Assembly (NCBI GenBank): GCA_020059765.1
Contig: JAGVBM010000323.1
Span: forward strand, 1 to 5,364
DNA: 5,364 bases
Source of the DNA: Bacillota bacterium
GTDB lineage: Bacteria; Bacillota; Bacilli; Tumebacillales; Effusibacillaceae
Direction of reading: 5' to 3'
Below the pieces are notes generated by a model. That model saw nothing but the letters and a program-made list of their open reading frames with translations, was not told the DNA's origin and searched no databases. A program made the translations under genes and the position numbers. Positions within the stretch are counted from its first letter, which is position 1. Each line of letters opens with the position of its first letter. Positions 1 to 5,180 of this stretch are shown one piece after another.

Positions 1-375
1 CACAAACACGGAATCCGTATAGGTCGCGGCTGCCTTTGCCATCAAAGTCTTGCCTGTGCCGGGAGGTCCTGTTAATAAAAGGCCTTTTATCGGCCGGATT
101 CCCATCGATTGAATACGGTCACGATAGCGAAGGAAATCCAATGCTTCTGTCAGTTCCCGCTTGGCACTCTCTTGACCGCCTATATTCTCAAAATCAACCC
201 GGTGTGCAGCGCTCGTCTCCCTATGTCCGGTGGATACGGTACCGCGCTTATCCGCCAGAACGGAAATTCCGAACATAATGGCGATCAGCAGCGCAAAGGG
301 GGTGACATTAAACCCCATGTAACCGAGAAATACCGTGACCGCAACGCCGATTCCGATAATTACTTCACGGATCAT
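1..375 (-). CDS. FtsH-like membrane AAA+ ATPase, N-terminal part (runs off left edge)
   Basis: Seen: 125 codons are open from an ATG at 375 to the window edge. Residues 4-21 and 24-41 form two hydrophobic membrane segments separated by only a few residues. A charged linker follows (about 42-58), then the start of an AAA+ module: DFENIGGQE at 61-69, the usual lead-in of FtsH/Yme1-type ATPases, and a complete Walker A, GPPGTGKT, at 103-110 (46-69 in the DNA). Known: this fold couples ATP hydrolysis to protein unfolding or extraction at the membrane, with the ATPase in the cytoplasm. Inferred: an inner-face membrane ATPase. Whether an M41 zinc protease domain follows cannot be seen. Unlike canonical FtsH, there is no extracytoplasmic domain of roughly 70 residues between the membrane helices. 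Its ATG overlaps the TGA of the upstream 179-aa gene (ATGA, 372-375), so translation is probably coupled. GGGGGTG lies 8 nt before the start. Alternatives are a protease-less AAA protein or a divergent FtsH. Family is confident, exact role is not. Confidence 0.9.
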   Translation of the reverse strand, partial: MIREVIIGIGVAVTVFLGYMGFNVTPFALLIAIMFGISVLADKRGTVSTGHRETSAAHRVDFENIGGQESAKRELTEALDFLRYRDRIQSMGIRPIKGLLLTGPPGTGKTLMAKAAATYTDSVFV

Positions 376-911
376 ATCGTTTTCACCCCCTGCTCGGGTG
401 TGGTAGGTTTCTCCCGATATGGAATGACCTCATACAGGTAATGAGGGTCTGTTTCCAACTGTACATACAGATAATCCCGATCCATCGTGATAAGAGCGTG
501 AACACCGTCTTTCGCCGCTCGTTTCTCAATCGCATCGATCATTTCCGTATAATTTGCCCGGTCAATTCCCGAATAAATGATCGGCTGCAAGGATTGAAAC
601 AACCGCTCAAGTTCCAGTGTTCGTCGATCATGGATGCGGATCGGAAAATCCGTATGCATTCCTTCTTGGACTTTGGACTGAATCTCCCGAAATGCTGTTT
701 GCAAATCGGGCACTTGTTTCAAGGTAACCTCAACCTGTTTATTTGATCCGGTAAATTTAACCGCCACTGTTTCCACCTGTTTGAAATCGGTTAATTCTTG
801 TGTAAGAGGGCGAACAAGACCATAATCCCGATAGACAATCCACCCGCCAAACAAGACAGTTAACGCCACACCAAATATCAGCAGCACAGGTACAAATCGT
901 ATTCGAGACAT
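372..911 (-). CDS. membrane-anchored hypothetical protein, 179 aa, coupled to AAA+ ATPase
   Basis: I do not recognise this protein. Residues 1-6 carry two arginines and are followed by one hydrophobic segment at about 7-27, which predicts a single N-in membrane anchor with residues 28-179 outside the cytoplasm. The soluble part looks mixed alpha/beta. A strand-rich stretch at 47-68 is followed by a charged helix (70-83), then a helix-rich section (98-135) and a final strand pair (138-163) rich in Tyr and Asp. There are no cysteines and no evident catalytic motif. The start at 911 is chosen because AAAGGAGGG (919-927) sits about 8 nt upstream; the reading frame stays open for 34 codons further upstream but without a ribosome binding site and across the promoter. 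The stop overlaps the start of the AAA+ gene by 4 nt. The coupling suggests a partner or regulator of that ATPase; this is an inference from position only. Confidence 0.85.
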   Translation of the reverse strand: MSRIRFVPVLLIFGVALTVLFGGWIVYRDYGLVRPLTQELTDFKQVETVAVKFTGSNKQVEVTLKQVPDLQTAFREIQSKVQEGMHTDFPIRIHDRRTLELERLFQSLQPIIYSGIDRANYTEMIDAIEKRAAKDGVHALITMDRDYLYVQLETDPHYLYEVIPYREKPTTPEQGVKTI

Positions 912-918
912 GGTACTT

Positions 919-927
919 CCCTCCTTT
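919..927 (-). promoter_or_regulatory. strong ribosome binding site deciding the start at 911
   Basis: On the minus strand the bases read AAAGGAGGG, nearly a full match to the 16S rRNA tail, with 8 nt to the ATG at 911. No comparable site precedes the upstream in-frame ATG at 1013, so the shorter 179-aa product is preferred. Confidence 0.85.
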
Positions 928-967
928 GCATGCGATTCAATAAGTTTACATAAAATATGCACAATCC

Positions 968-976
968 AGTATACCA
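968..976 (-). promoter_or_regulatory. SigA-type extended -10 promoter for the 179-aa / AAA+ unit
   Basis: The minus strand reads TGG-TATACT, an extended -10 (TGn) with 5 of 6 consensus bases. No good TTGACA lies 16-18 nt upstream, which is usual for TGn promoters. Transcription would start near 961 and give a leader of about 50 nt to the ATG at 911. The site lies just downstream of the intrinsic terminator that ends ypmB, so the unit needs its own promoter. Seen as sequence match only. Confidence 0.55.
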
Positions 977-1011
977 TACCCCGGTTGACGTTTTCAGTGG
1001 TAATCTTGGCC

Positions 1012-1047
1012 AAAAAGAAACGCGCATCCGATTCATGGATGCACGCG
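1012..1047 (-). terminator. intrinsic terminator after ypmB
   Basis: On the minus strand the arms at 1047-1037 and 1029-1021 pair over about 9-10 bp (GCATCC with GGATGC as core, extended outward by GC pairs and a GT wobble) around a 7-nt loop. They are followed at once by GTTTCTTTTT (1021-1012). The hairpin begins about 10 nt past the ypmB stop. There is no matching T-run on the other strand, so it acts on minus-strand transcription only. Confidence 0.85.
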
Positions 1048-1056
1048 ACTTCCGGC

Positions 1057-1566
1057 TTACTTCACCGGTTTCAACTGATAGGTCCAAACTTTTTTCCCCT
1101 GGTAAAAATCCAAATAGGTGTATTGTTTTTCCCCTTCTGTATTCGTACCGTAAATTTCCCAAACATATTTGGCATCGGTTTGCAGAGGACCTTTCCGATT
1201 CGGATCGATAATGCCCGGAACCAAACTCTCGATATCGGTAAATCCGAATTGTTGGCGGGCGATTTCCGACACTTTTTCTTCTTTTAGGCCTGAATCCAAA
1301 TACTCGATTCCCAAAACGGACTCTTTACCGGCAAAAACAATCAGTTTCCTTCCCAGCTTGTCTTCCCCCCAAAAAACATAACTCTGAGGTCCGCCGGTAT
1401 ACATTTTGACTCGGTCGATTTTGAAAAGGGCGGAATGGTCGAGCGCATAGGCGGCAGCTGCCTTCAAATCAGGCATTTGTGCGTAGGTCAATTCACGCAA
1501 TCCGAATAGCGCCGCAAAAGTGACGATCGCCACTGTGACAAGACCTGTCCAAACAATCTTTTTCAT
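1057..1566 (-). CDS. ypmB: YpmB/TseB-like membrane-anchored protein (DUF5590 type)
   Basis: 169 aa. Residues 4-23 are one hydrophobic segment after MKK, giving an N-in anchor with the rest outside the membrane. The outer part resembles the two small cystatin-like repeats of B. subtilis YpmB (TseB): about 35-85 (with YVFWGEDKLGRKLIVFAG at 63-80) and about 96-165, ending in the characteristic YVWEIYG...YTYLDFYQGKKVWTY pattern (134-163) close to that of YpmB. Length fits (B. subtilis about 160 aa). Known: TseB of B. subtilis acts with the class A/B penicillin-binding protein machinery in cell-wall elongation. A similar envelope role here is inferred. The start at 1566 has AAAGGG about 7 nt upstream. 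It follows ypmA by 60 nt and is probably co-transcribed with it; a terminator follows directly. Recognition is by pattern from memory, not by a search. Confidence 0.82.
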   Translation of the reverse strand: MKKIVWTGLVTVAIVTFAALFGLRELTYAQMPDLKAAAAYALDHSALFKIDRVKMYTGGPQSYVFWGEDKLGRKLIVFAGKESVLGIEYLDSGLKEEKVSEIARQQFGFTDIESLVPGIIDPNRKGPLQTDAKYVWEIYGTNTEGEKQYTYLDFYQGKKVWTYQLKPVK

Positions 1567-1626
1567 TCGTTATCCCTTTCTTCAACACAATTACTGGCAT
1601 TATCCCTTGTATCAATATACTTCGTC

Positions 1627-1821
1627 CTAGGATTGAAGACCTCTTGGCCGCTCCGTAGATTCATACACCGAGAACCATTGGGAACCGTCCGGTTCTTTGC
1701 TTAACCCAAACGCCAAATCGTAAGACTTGAGTGTCCGATTCAGGAAGTCCACTATCTTGTAAAAATGGTCCGCTGTTTCCACCTCAATGGTGGCGATCAT
1801 TTCAAGTTCATGGGTATCCAT
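1627..1821 (-). CDS. ypmA: YpmA-family small protein (DUF4264)
   Basis: 64 aa, soluble, no signal peptide. The core at residues 8-40, with IATIEVETADHFYKIVDFLN (9-28) followed by RTLKSYDLAFGLS, matches the pattern I know from B. subtilis YpmA (about 56 aa), including the DxxYKIVDxLNRTLK-type helix and the following FGL strand. Function of the family is unknown. GAGGTGA (1826-1832) lies about 5 nt before the ATG at 1821 and supports this start over the internal Met8. It is directly followed by ypmB, the same order as in Bacillus, where the pair sits between dinG and aspB. The residues after 57 (ERPRGLQS) are a short extension. Family assignment is by remembered similarity. Confidence 0.8.
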   Translation of the reverse strand: MDTHELEMIATIEVETADHFYKIVDFLNRTLKSYDLAFGLSKEPDGSQWFSVYESTERPRGLQS

Positions 1822-1840
1822 CTTTTCACCTCATGTTCCT

Positions 1841-1849
1841 ATTGTATCA
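1841..1849 (-). promoter_or_regulatory. candidate extended -10 promoter for ypmA-ypmB
   Basis: The minus strand reads TGA-TACAAT, an extended -10 with 5 of 6 consensus bases. The -35 region (about 1864-1869, AGGGCA) is poor. The predicted start near 1834 would leave a very short leader of about 13 nt, barely including the GAGGTGA ribosome binding site. It is therefore a candidate only; another promoter further upstream is possible. Confidence 0.4.
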
Positions 1850-1854
1850 TGCGA

Positions 1855-1882
1855 TTGTCAGTTTGCCCTCACATGGTAAAAT
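1855..1882 (+). promoter_or_regulatory. SigA promoter for the 59-codon plus-strand gene
   Basis: TTGTCA (1855-1860) and TAAAAT (1877-1882) are spaced by 16 nt, and TGG directly precedes the -10 (extended -10). Each hexamer matches 5 of 6 consensus bases. Predicted start near 1889 gives a leader of about 60 nt to the GTG at 1950. The -35 sits inside the spacer of the candidate minus-strand ypmA promoter, so the two divergent promoters overlap. Confidence 0.6.
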
Positions 1883-1905
1883 CCTTGCAACATAGCCCCA
1901 TTTCC

Positions 1906-1933
1906 GAGAGGGATACTATAAGTACCTTACCTC
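1906..1933 (+). promoter_or_regulatory. leader hairpin just before the ribosome binding site
   Basis: The plus-strand leader can fold: GAG (1906-1908) with CTC (1931-1933); GG (1911-1912) with CC (1925-1926); and TACT (1914-1917) with AGTA (1921-1924) around an ATA loop, with a bulged A1913 and a small internal loop. It ends one base before the AAAGGGGTGA ribosome binding site. No T-run follows, so it is not a terminator. A role in translation or RNA stability is an inference; it may be chance. Confidence 0.3.
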
Positions 1934-1943
1934 AAAGGGGTGA
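1934..1943 (+). promoter_or_regulatory. ribosome binding site deciding a GTG start at 1950
   Basis: AAAGGGGTGA, with GGGGTGA 6 nt before GTG at 1950. The first in-frame ATG (1962) has no comparable site, so GTG is the preferred start. Confidence 0.65.
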
Positions 1944-1949
1944 CCAATC

Positions 1950-2129
1950 GTGGAAATCCCGATGCATACGCCGCTCCCCGTACGGGAGATCCGTAAACTC
2001 GCCAATCAGAAAGCGCATGAACTTGGACTTCAAGCAGCTATTTCATTTGAATGTTGGGTAAATCCGCACTTGATTACCGGGAACATCGACATTTCCTTTG
2101 AAACCAGAAGTCCTTACTTAGAGCTATAA
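1950..2129 (+). CDS. small hypothetical protein, 59 aa, GTG start
   Basis: I do not recognise this protein. The frame from GTG at 1950 to TAA at 2127-2129 gives 59 residues; starting at ATG 1962 would give 55. Residues 8-30 look like an amphipathic, charged helix (PVREIRKLANQKAHELGL...), followed by a strand-like segment ISFECWVNPHLITGNIDISF (31-50) with alternating hydrophobic residues and an aromatic core, ending SPYLEL. There is no signal peptide or membrane segment, and one Cys at 35. Support for a real gene: a SigA promoter, a well-placed ribosome binding site, protein-like composition, and a fit into a gap that would otherwise be about 328 bp long. It is divergent from ypmA and convergent with mtaD, ending 20 nt from the mtaD stop. 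No terminator was seen after it. It might be a small regulator or a remnant; no function is claimed. Confidence 0.62.
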   Translation: MEIPMHTPLPVREIRKLANQKAHELGLQAAISFECWVNPHLITGNIDISFETRSPYLEL

Positions 2130-2149
2130 CGTATCCCAAATCGGGAATG

Positions 2150-3445
2150 CTATGCAAACAGGCGATTGCATGTGTTCGCTGCTTCCTCATAAATGCGTTC
2201 CTCATCCATGGTCAGCACTCGTCTGTTTTCAACAATCATTTCGCCGTCGATCATGACGTCCGTAACGTCGCCTGATTGACCTGCATACACAAGATGGGCG
2301 ATCAAGTTGTGCCGCGGATGGTAATAAGGACGATTATAATCGAGGAAAATCAAATCCGCCAAAGCACCCGGCTGAAGTGTTCCGAGTTTTTCTTCCAGGA
2401 ACAATGTCTTGGCCCCGTCTGTCGTTGCCATTTCCAAAGCTTTGTAGGCATTGACAGCAATCGGATCCAGGTTCACTCCTTTATGGATCATGGCGGCATG
2501 ACGCATTTCTTCAAACATATCCAAATTGTTGTTCGATGCGGCTCCGTCTGTACCCAATCCGACAGTCAGACCTTTTTCCAACATTTTCAGAAGAGGCGCC
2601 ACGCCGGAACCCAGTTTGAGATTGGAGTCCGGATTGTGTGCGACATGTACATTGTATTTGCTCATGATCTCAATATCTTCATCTGATACATGCACGCAAT
2701 GGGCCGCCAAGGTAGGACGGTTGAAAAGTCCGACCTGTTCCATCAGCTTGATCGGACTGACCCCGTGATCCTTGATACTTTGCTCCACTTCACCCGCCGT
2801 TTCGGACAAGTGAATTTGGATCGGCAGGTCCAGCTCTTCCGACAACGAAACTACCTGTTTCAAATAGTCAGGCGGACAGGTATATGGCGCGTGCGGACCG
2901 AGCAGGACGGTAATTCGTCCGTCGGCGGCACGATGCCACTTTCTCGCGAATTCGCGGGATTGTGTCAGTGCCTGTTCCGCCTTCGGCGGAAAACCGATCA
3001 TCCCACGCGACAGTACCGCTCGAATACCGCTTTCTTCAACGGCACGAGCGACGCCATCCATCTCAAAATACATGTCGGTGAAGGTTGTCGTGCCCGATTT
3101 CAACATTTCGAGAATCGCCAGTTTCGTTCCCCAATAGATATCCTCTTCGGTCATTTTGTCTTCAATCGGCCAGCATTTCGTTTGCAGCCACTCCATTAAG
3201 GGCAGGTCGTCCGCGTATCCACGCAGCAGCACCATGGCGGCATGTCCGTGCGTATTGATCAATCCGGGCATGACGACTTTGCCGGATGCGTCCATCACCT
3301 TGTCGAAAGATGCCATACCTTGGTATTCCCCTTCGCCGACTTCCAGAATCCGGTTCCCCTTGATCAGAATATAACCTTCATCAAACCAGGTCTCCTCTGT
3401 CATCGGCAGGATCCGGGCGTTTTTGATCAAAGTCGAAGCTTCCAT
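2150..3445 (-). CDS. mtaD: 5'-methylthioadenosine / S-adenosylhomocysteine deaminase (amidohydrolase)
   Basis: 431 aa, the usual MtaD length, cytoplasmic. It hydrolyses the 6-amino group of MTA, SAH or, in relatives such as DadD, 5'-deoxyadenosine to the inosine form plus ammonia. Seen: amidohydrolase metal and catalytic motifs in order: NTHGH (64-68, ligands H66 and H68), GPHAPY (183-188), IHLSET (211-216, H212 and E215), LAAHCVHV (247-254, H249), AHNPDSNLKLGSG (269-281) and GTDGAASNNNLDM (298-310, D300). The GPHAPYT, SNLKLGSG and NNNLDMFEEM signatures favour MtaD over guanine or cytosine deaminases. The start at 3445 (MEASTLIKNA) is chosen because AGGAG (3454-3458) lies 8 nt upstream; the ATG at 3451 is only 2 nt from it, and longer forms would run into the aldolase gene. 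Last gene of the salvage operon, 11 nt after the aldolase stop. All catalytic residues are present. The exact substrate cannot be told. Confidence 0.92.
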   Translation of the reverse strand: MEASTLIKNARILPMTEETWFDEGYILIKGNRILEVGEGEYQGMASFDKVMDASGKVVMPGLINTHGHAAMVLLRGYADDLPLMEWLQTKCWPIEDKMTEEDIYWGTKLAILEMLKSGTTTFTDMYFEMDGVARAVEESGIRAVLSRGMIGFPPKAEQALTQSREFARKWHRAADGRITVLLGPHAPYTCPPDYLKQVVSLSEELDLPIQIHLSETAGEVEQSIKDHGVSPIKLMEQVGLFNRPTLAAHCVHVSDEDIEIMSKYNVHVAHNPDSNLKLGSGVAPLLKMLEKGLTVGLGTDGAASNNNLDMFEEMRHAAMIHKGVNLDPIAVNAYKALEMATTDGAKTLFLEEKLGTLQPGALADLIFLDYNRPYYHPRHNLIAHLVYAGQSGDVTDVMIDGEMIVENRRVLTMDEERIYEEAANTCNRLFA

Positions 3446-3453
3446 CCGCATCT

Positions 3454-3458
3454 CTCCT
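3454..3458 (-). promoter_or_regulatory. ribosome binding site of mtaD, overlapping the aldolase stop
   Basis: AGGAG on the minus strand shares bases with the aldolase TAG stop (3457-3459) and is 8 nt from the ATG at 3445. It excludes the start at 3451 (2 nt) and any extended start inside the aldolase gene. Confidence 0.8.
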
Positions 3459-4116
3459 ATTTGTCTTGTCCGTAATGATTGCGATACGCGTTCCGCAGGT
3501 ATTCCACATCGTCCAGCGACAATAATACGGGTGCCCCTATCGTTTTGGTGACGGCATAAATATGGGCCCCTTTTTCTACAATCGTACAAACGCGAAGCGC
3601 GTCCATCAGATCATCGCCGACTCCGACCACACCATGGTTGGCCAGAAGAACTGCATTCTTTTTCCCTAACGCTTTAACCGCATTGGCTCCCAATTCAGGC
3701 GTACCAGGCAAAGCGTAGCGGGCAACGGAAACTGATCCCCCCACCACTTGTGCAATATCTTCCACGAGCGGCGGAATCTCTTTGTGAGCGGCGGAGCAAG
3801 CGGATGCAAAAATGCTGTGTGTATGCATGACAGCATTAATGTCAGGTCTCGCCCGCAATATCGCCAGATGCATCTGTAATTCGGAGGTGGGTTTTAGTTT
3901 TCCTGCCACGATATCACCGGTTTCCATATCAATGACAACCAGATCCTCCGGCCCCATGAGCCGATAATCGACGCCGCTCGGCGTTACCAAGATCCATTCC
4001 GTATTCGGAATACGCGCCGAAAGATTGCCCCAAACGGAAGCCACCAATCCGCGATCATACATTTCTTTCGCTGTATCAATCATTTGTTGTTTGAGTTGTA
4101 TCATGGAGTCGCTCAT
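3457..4116 (-). CDS. class II aldolase, probable 5-methylthio-/5-deoxyribulose-1-phosphate aldolase (Ald2/DrdA/FucA type)
   Basis: 219 aa, cytoplasmic, one class II (zinc) aldolase/adducin domain. Known for this type: cleavage of a ketose-1-phosphate to DHAP plus an aldehyde; with MTRu-1-P the product is 2-methylthioacetaldehyde, with 5-deoxyribulose-1-P it is lactaldehyde. Seen: SVWGNLSAR (27-35, phosphate-binding region), VTPSGVDY (44-51), PTSELQMH (76-83, E79 the likely catalytic acid), MHTHS (97-101, zinc ligands H98 and H100), VVGGSV and LLANHGVVG (157-165, third ligand H161). All ligands are present. MtnB dehydratase belongs to the same superfamily, but the HTHS...IPPLVEDIAQVVGG region and PTSE follow the FucA/AraD/DrdA pattern rather than the MtnB PSAE/HVHT pattern, so cleavage is favoured. 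Start at 4116; AAAGGA (4130-4135) abuts the mtnA stop with a longish 13-nt spacing. Lies between mtnA and mtaD, 10 and 11 nt away. The substrate is inferred from the neighbours. Confidence 0.88.
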   Translation of the reverse strand: MSDSMIQLKQQMIDTAKEMYDRGLVASVWGNLSARIPNTEWILVTPSGVDYRLMGPEDLVVIDMETGDIVAGKLKPTSELQMHLAILRARPDINAVMHTHSIFASACSAAHKEIPPLVEDIAQVVGGSVSVARYALPGTPELGANAVKALGKKNAVLLANHGVVGVGDDLMDALRVCTIVEKGAHIYAVTKTIGAPVLLSLDDVEYLRNAYRNHYGQDK

Positions 4117-4126
4117 AAAACGTTCG

Positions 4127-5164
4127 TTATCCTTTCTTGCGTAAAATGGCCATTCGCTCCGTGTCAGGGGAAAGAATGACGCCTTTTTCCGTGATGATCG
4201 CCGTGATCAGGTCATGCGGAGTCACATCGAAAGCCGGATGCAGCGCAGGCACCCCTTCCGGCACGATGCGTTTCCCTGCGATAATCGCTACTTCGTCCGG
4301 CGAGCGCTGCTCGATCTCGATCTGATCTCCCGAGGCCAAAGCAAAATCGAGAGTCGATATGGGAGCCGCCACATAAAAGGGAATCCCATGATGCTTGGCC
4401 AGTACGGCAAGCGAGTAGGTGCCGATTTTATTCGCTGTGTCCCCGTTGGCTGTGATGCGATCCGCACCGACGATCACCAGATCGATCTGTTCTTCTTTCA
4501 TCAAATGACCGGCCATGGAATCGGTAATGACGGTCACCGGAATCTGGTCCTGCTGCAATTCAAAGGCGGTTAACCGGGCGCCTTGCAGATAGGGCCTCGT
4601 TTCATCGGCATATACGGAAACCTGCCTGCCGCTTGCGTGCGACGCCCGAATCACGCCGAGGGCGGTTCCGTAATCCACCGTTGCCAGCGAACCGGTGTTG
4701 CAATGCGTCAGGATTCGCGCGTTGTGCGGGATTAACGGCAATCCGTTGCGGCCGATCGATTTGTTGATTTCCACGTCTTCATACGCGATGTTTTGCGCTT
4801 CACGCTGAATCAGATCGACCAGTTCCGGTACATCGAGGTCAGTGTTTTGGCTGATCAGATTGCGCATCCGCTGAATCGCCCAAAACAAATTGACGGCTGT
4901 GGGGCGCGTGCGGGCCAGTCTGTCACATACACCATCGATATAGGACAGAAAATCGGATTTCTGCAGTTCTTGACCGGCTCTTGCACCAATCGACACTCCG
5001 AATGCCGCCGTTGCACCAATTGCAGGCGCACCGCGGACTTTCATTTTTTCGATCGCTTCCGCCACATCTTCCACCGATTCGCACTTCACCCATTCGATCT
5101 GATTAGGAAGCTGCAACTGATCCAGCAGTTCAAGTCTCTGTCCGTTCCACTTTATCGCTTGCAT
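4127..5164 (-). CDS. mtnA: S-methyl-5-thioribose-1-phosphate isomerase
   Basis: 345 aa, normal length for MtnA, cytoplasmic. It converts 5-methylthioribose-1-phosphate to 5-methylthioribulose-1-phosphate; homologues in 5'-deoxyadenosine salvage also take 5-deoxyribose-1-phosphate. Seen: VRGAPAIGATAAFGVS (43-58), TRPTAVNLFWAI (86-97), THCNTGSLAT (153-162, catalytic Cys155), ADETRPYLQGARLTAFEL (186-203), TDSMAGH (214-220), VGADRITANGDTANKIGTY (232-250, catalytic Asp235) and FYVAAPISTLD (263-273). These are the MtnA signatures and both catalytic residues are in place, separating it from eIF2B-like regulatory subunits. Start at 5164; the AAGGAATGGGG stretch (5172-5182) overlaps the mtnP stop, with GGGG 7 nt from the ATG. 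It follows mtnP by 16 nt and precedes the aldolase by 10 nt, so it supplies the aldolase substrate. Confidence 0.96.
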   Translation of the reverse strand: MQAIKWNGQRLELLDQLQLPNQIEWVKCESVEDVAEAIEKMKVRGAPAIGATAAFGVSIGARAGQELQKSDFLSYIDGVCDRLARTRPTAVNLFWAIQRMRNLISQNTDLDVPELVDLIQREAQNIAYEDVEINKSIGRNGLPLIPHNARILTHCNTGSLATVDYGTALGVIRASHASGRQVSVYADETRPYLQGARLTAFELQQDQIPVTVITDSMAGHLMKEEQIDLVIVGADRITANGDTANKIGTYSLAVLAKHHGIPFYVAAPISTLDFALASGDQIEIEQRSPDEVAIIAGKRIVPEGVPALHPAFDVTPHDLITAIITEKGVILSPDTERMAILRKKG

Positions 5165-5180
5165 TGTATAGCCCCATTCC

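Noticed and set aside
912..1013. 34-residue extension of the 179-aa membrane protein
   Set aside because: It crosses the extended -10 promoter and the strong AAAGGAGGG site, and lacks its own ribosome binding site.
1914..1919. TACTAT as an alternative -10 box for the small gene
   Set aside because: The nearest TTGCAA (1885-1890) is 23 nt away, too far, and the position 17 nt upstream has no -35 match; the 1855-1882 promoter is better.
1765..2061. 98-codon plus-strand open frame across ypmA and the promoter region
   Set aside because: Antisense to ypmA, runs through both promoters, no ribosome binding site, and a composition unlike a protein; it overlaps the better supported GTG frame.
2134..2146. 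TCCC/GGGA hairpin between the small gene and mtaD as a bidirectional terminator
   Set aside because: Only a 4-bp stem with no T-run on either strand.
2945..2956. Perfect 12-bp palindrome CGCGAATTCGCG
   Set aside because: Single copy inside mtaD, encodes ordinary residues, and no second site or spacing suggests an operator.
2975..2991. 7-bp GC-rich hairpin with a three-base loop
   Set aside because: Lies within mtaD and has no T-run after it on the coding (minus) strand; on the plus strand it is followed by A residues. It reads as normal codons.
3446..3589. 48-residue N-terminal extension of mtaD inside the aldolase gene
   Set aside because: It overlaps the aldolase coding region, has no ribosome binding site, and AGGAG at 3454-3458 clearly serves the ATG at 3445.
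3457..4116. Reading the class II aldolase as MtnB (MTRu-1-P dehydratase)
   Set aside because: Its active-site context (PTSE, HTHS, VEDIAQVVGG) follows FucA/AraD/DrdA proteins rather than MtnB, though only a phylogeny or assay would settle it.
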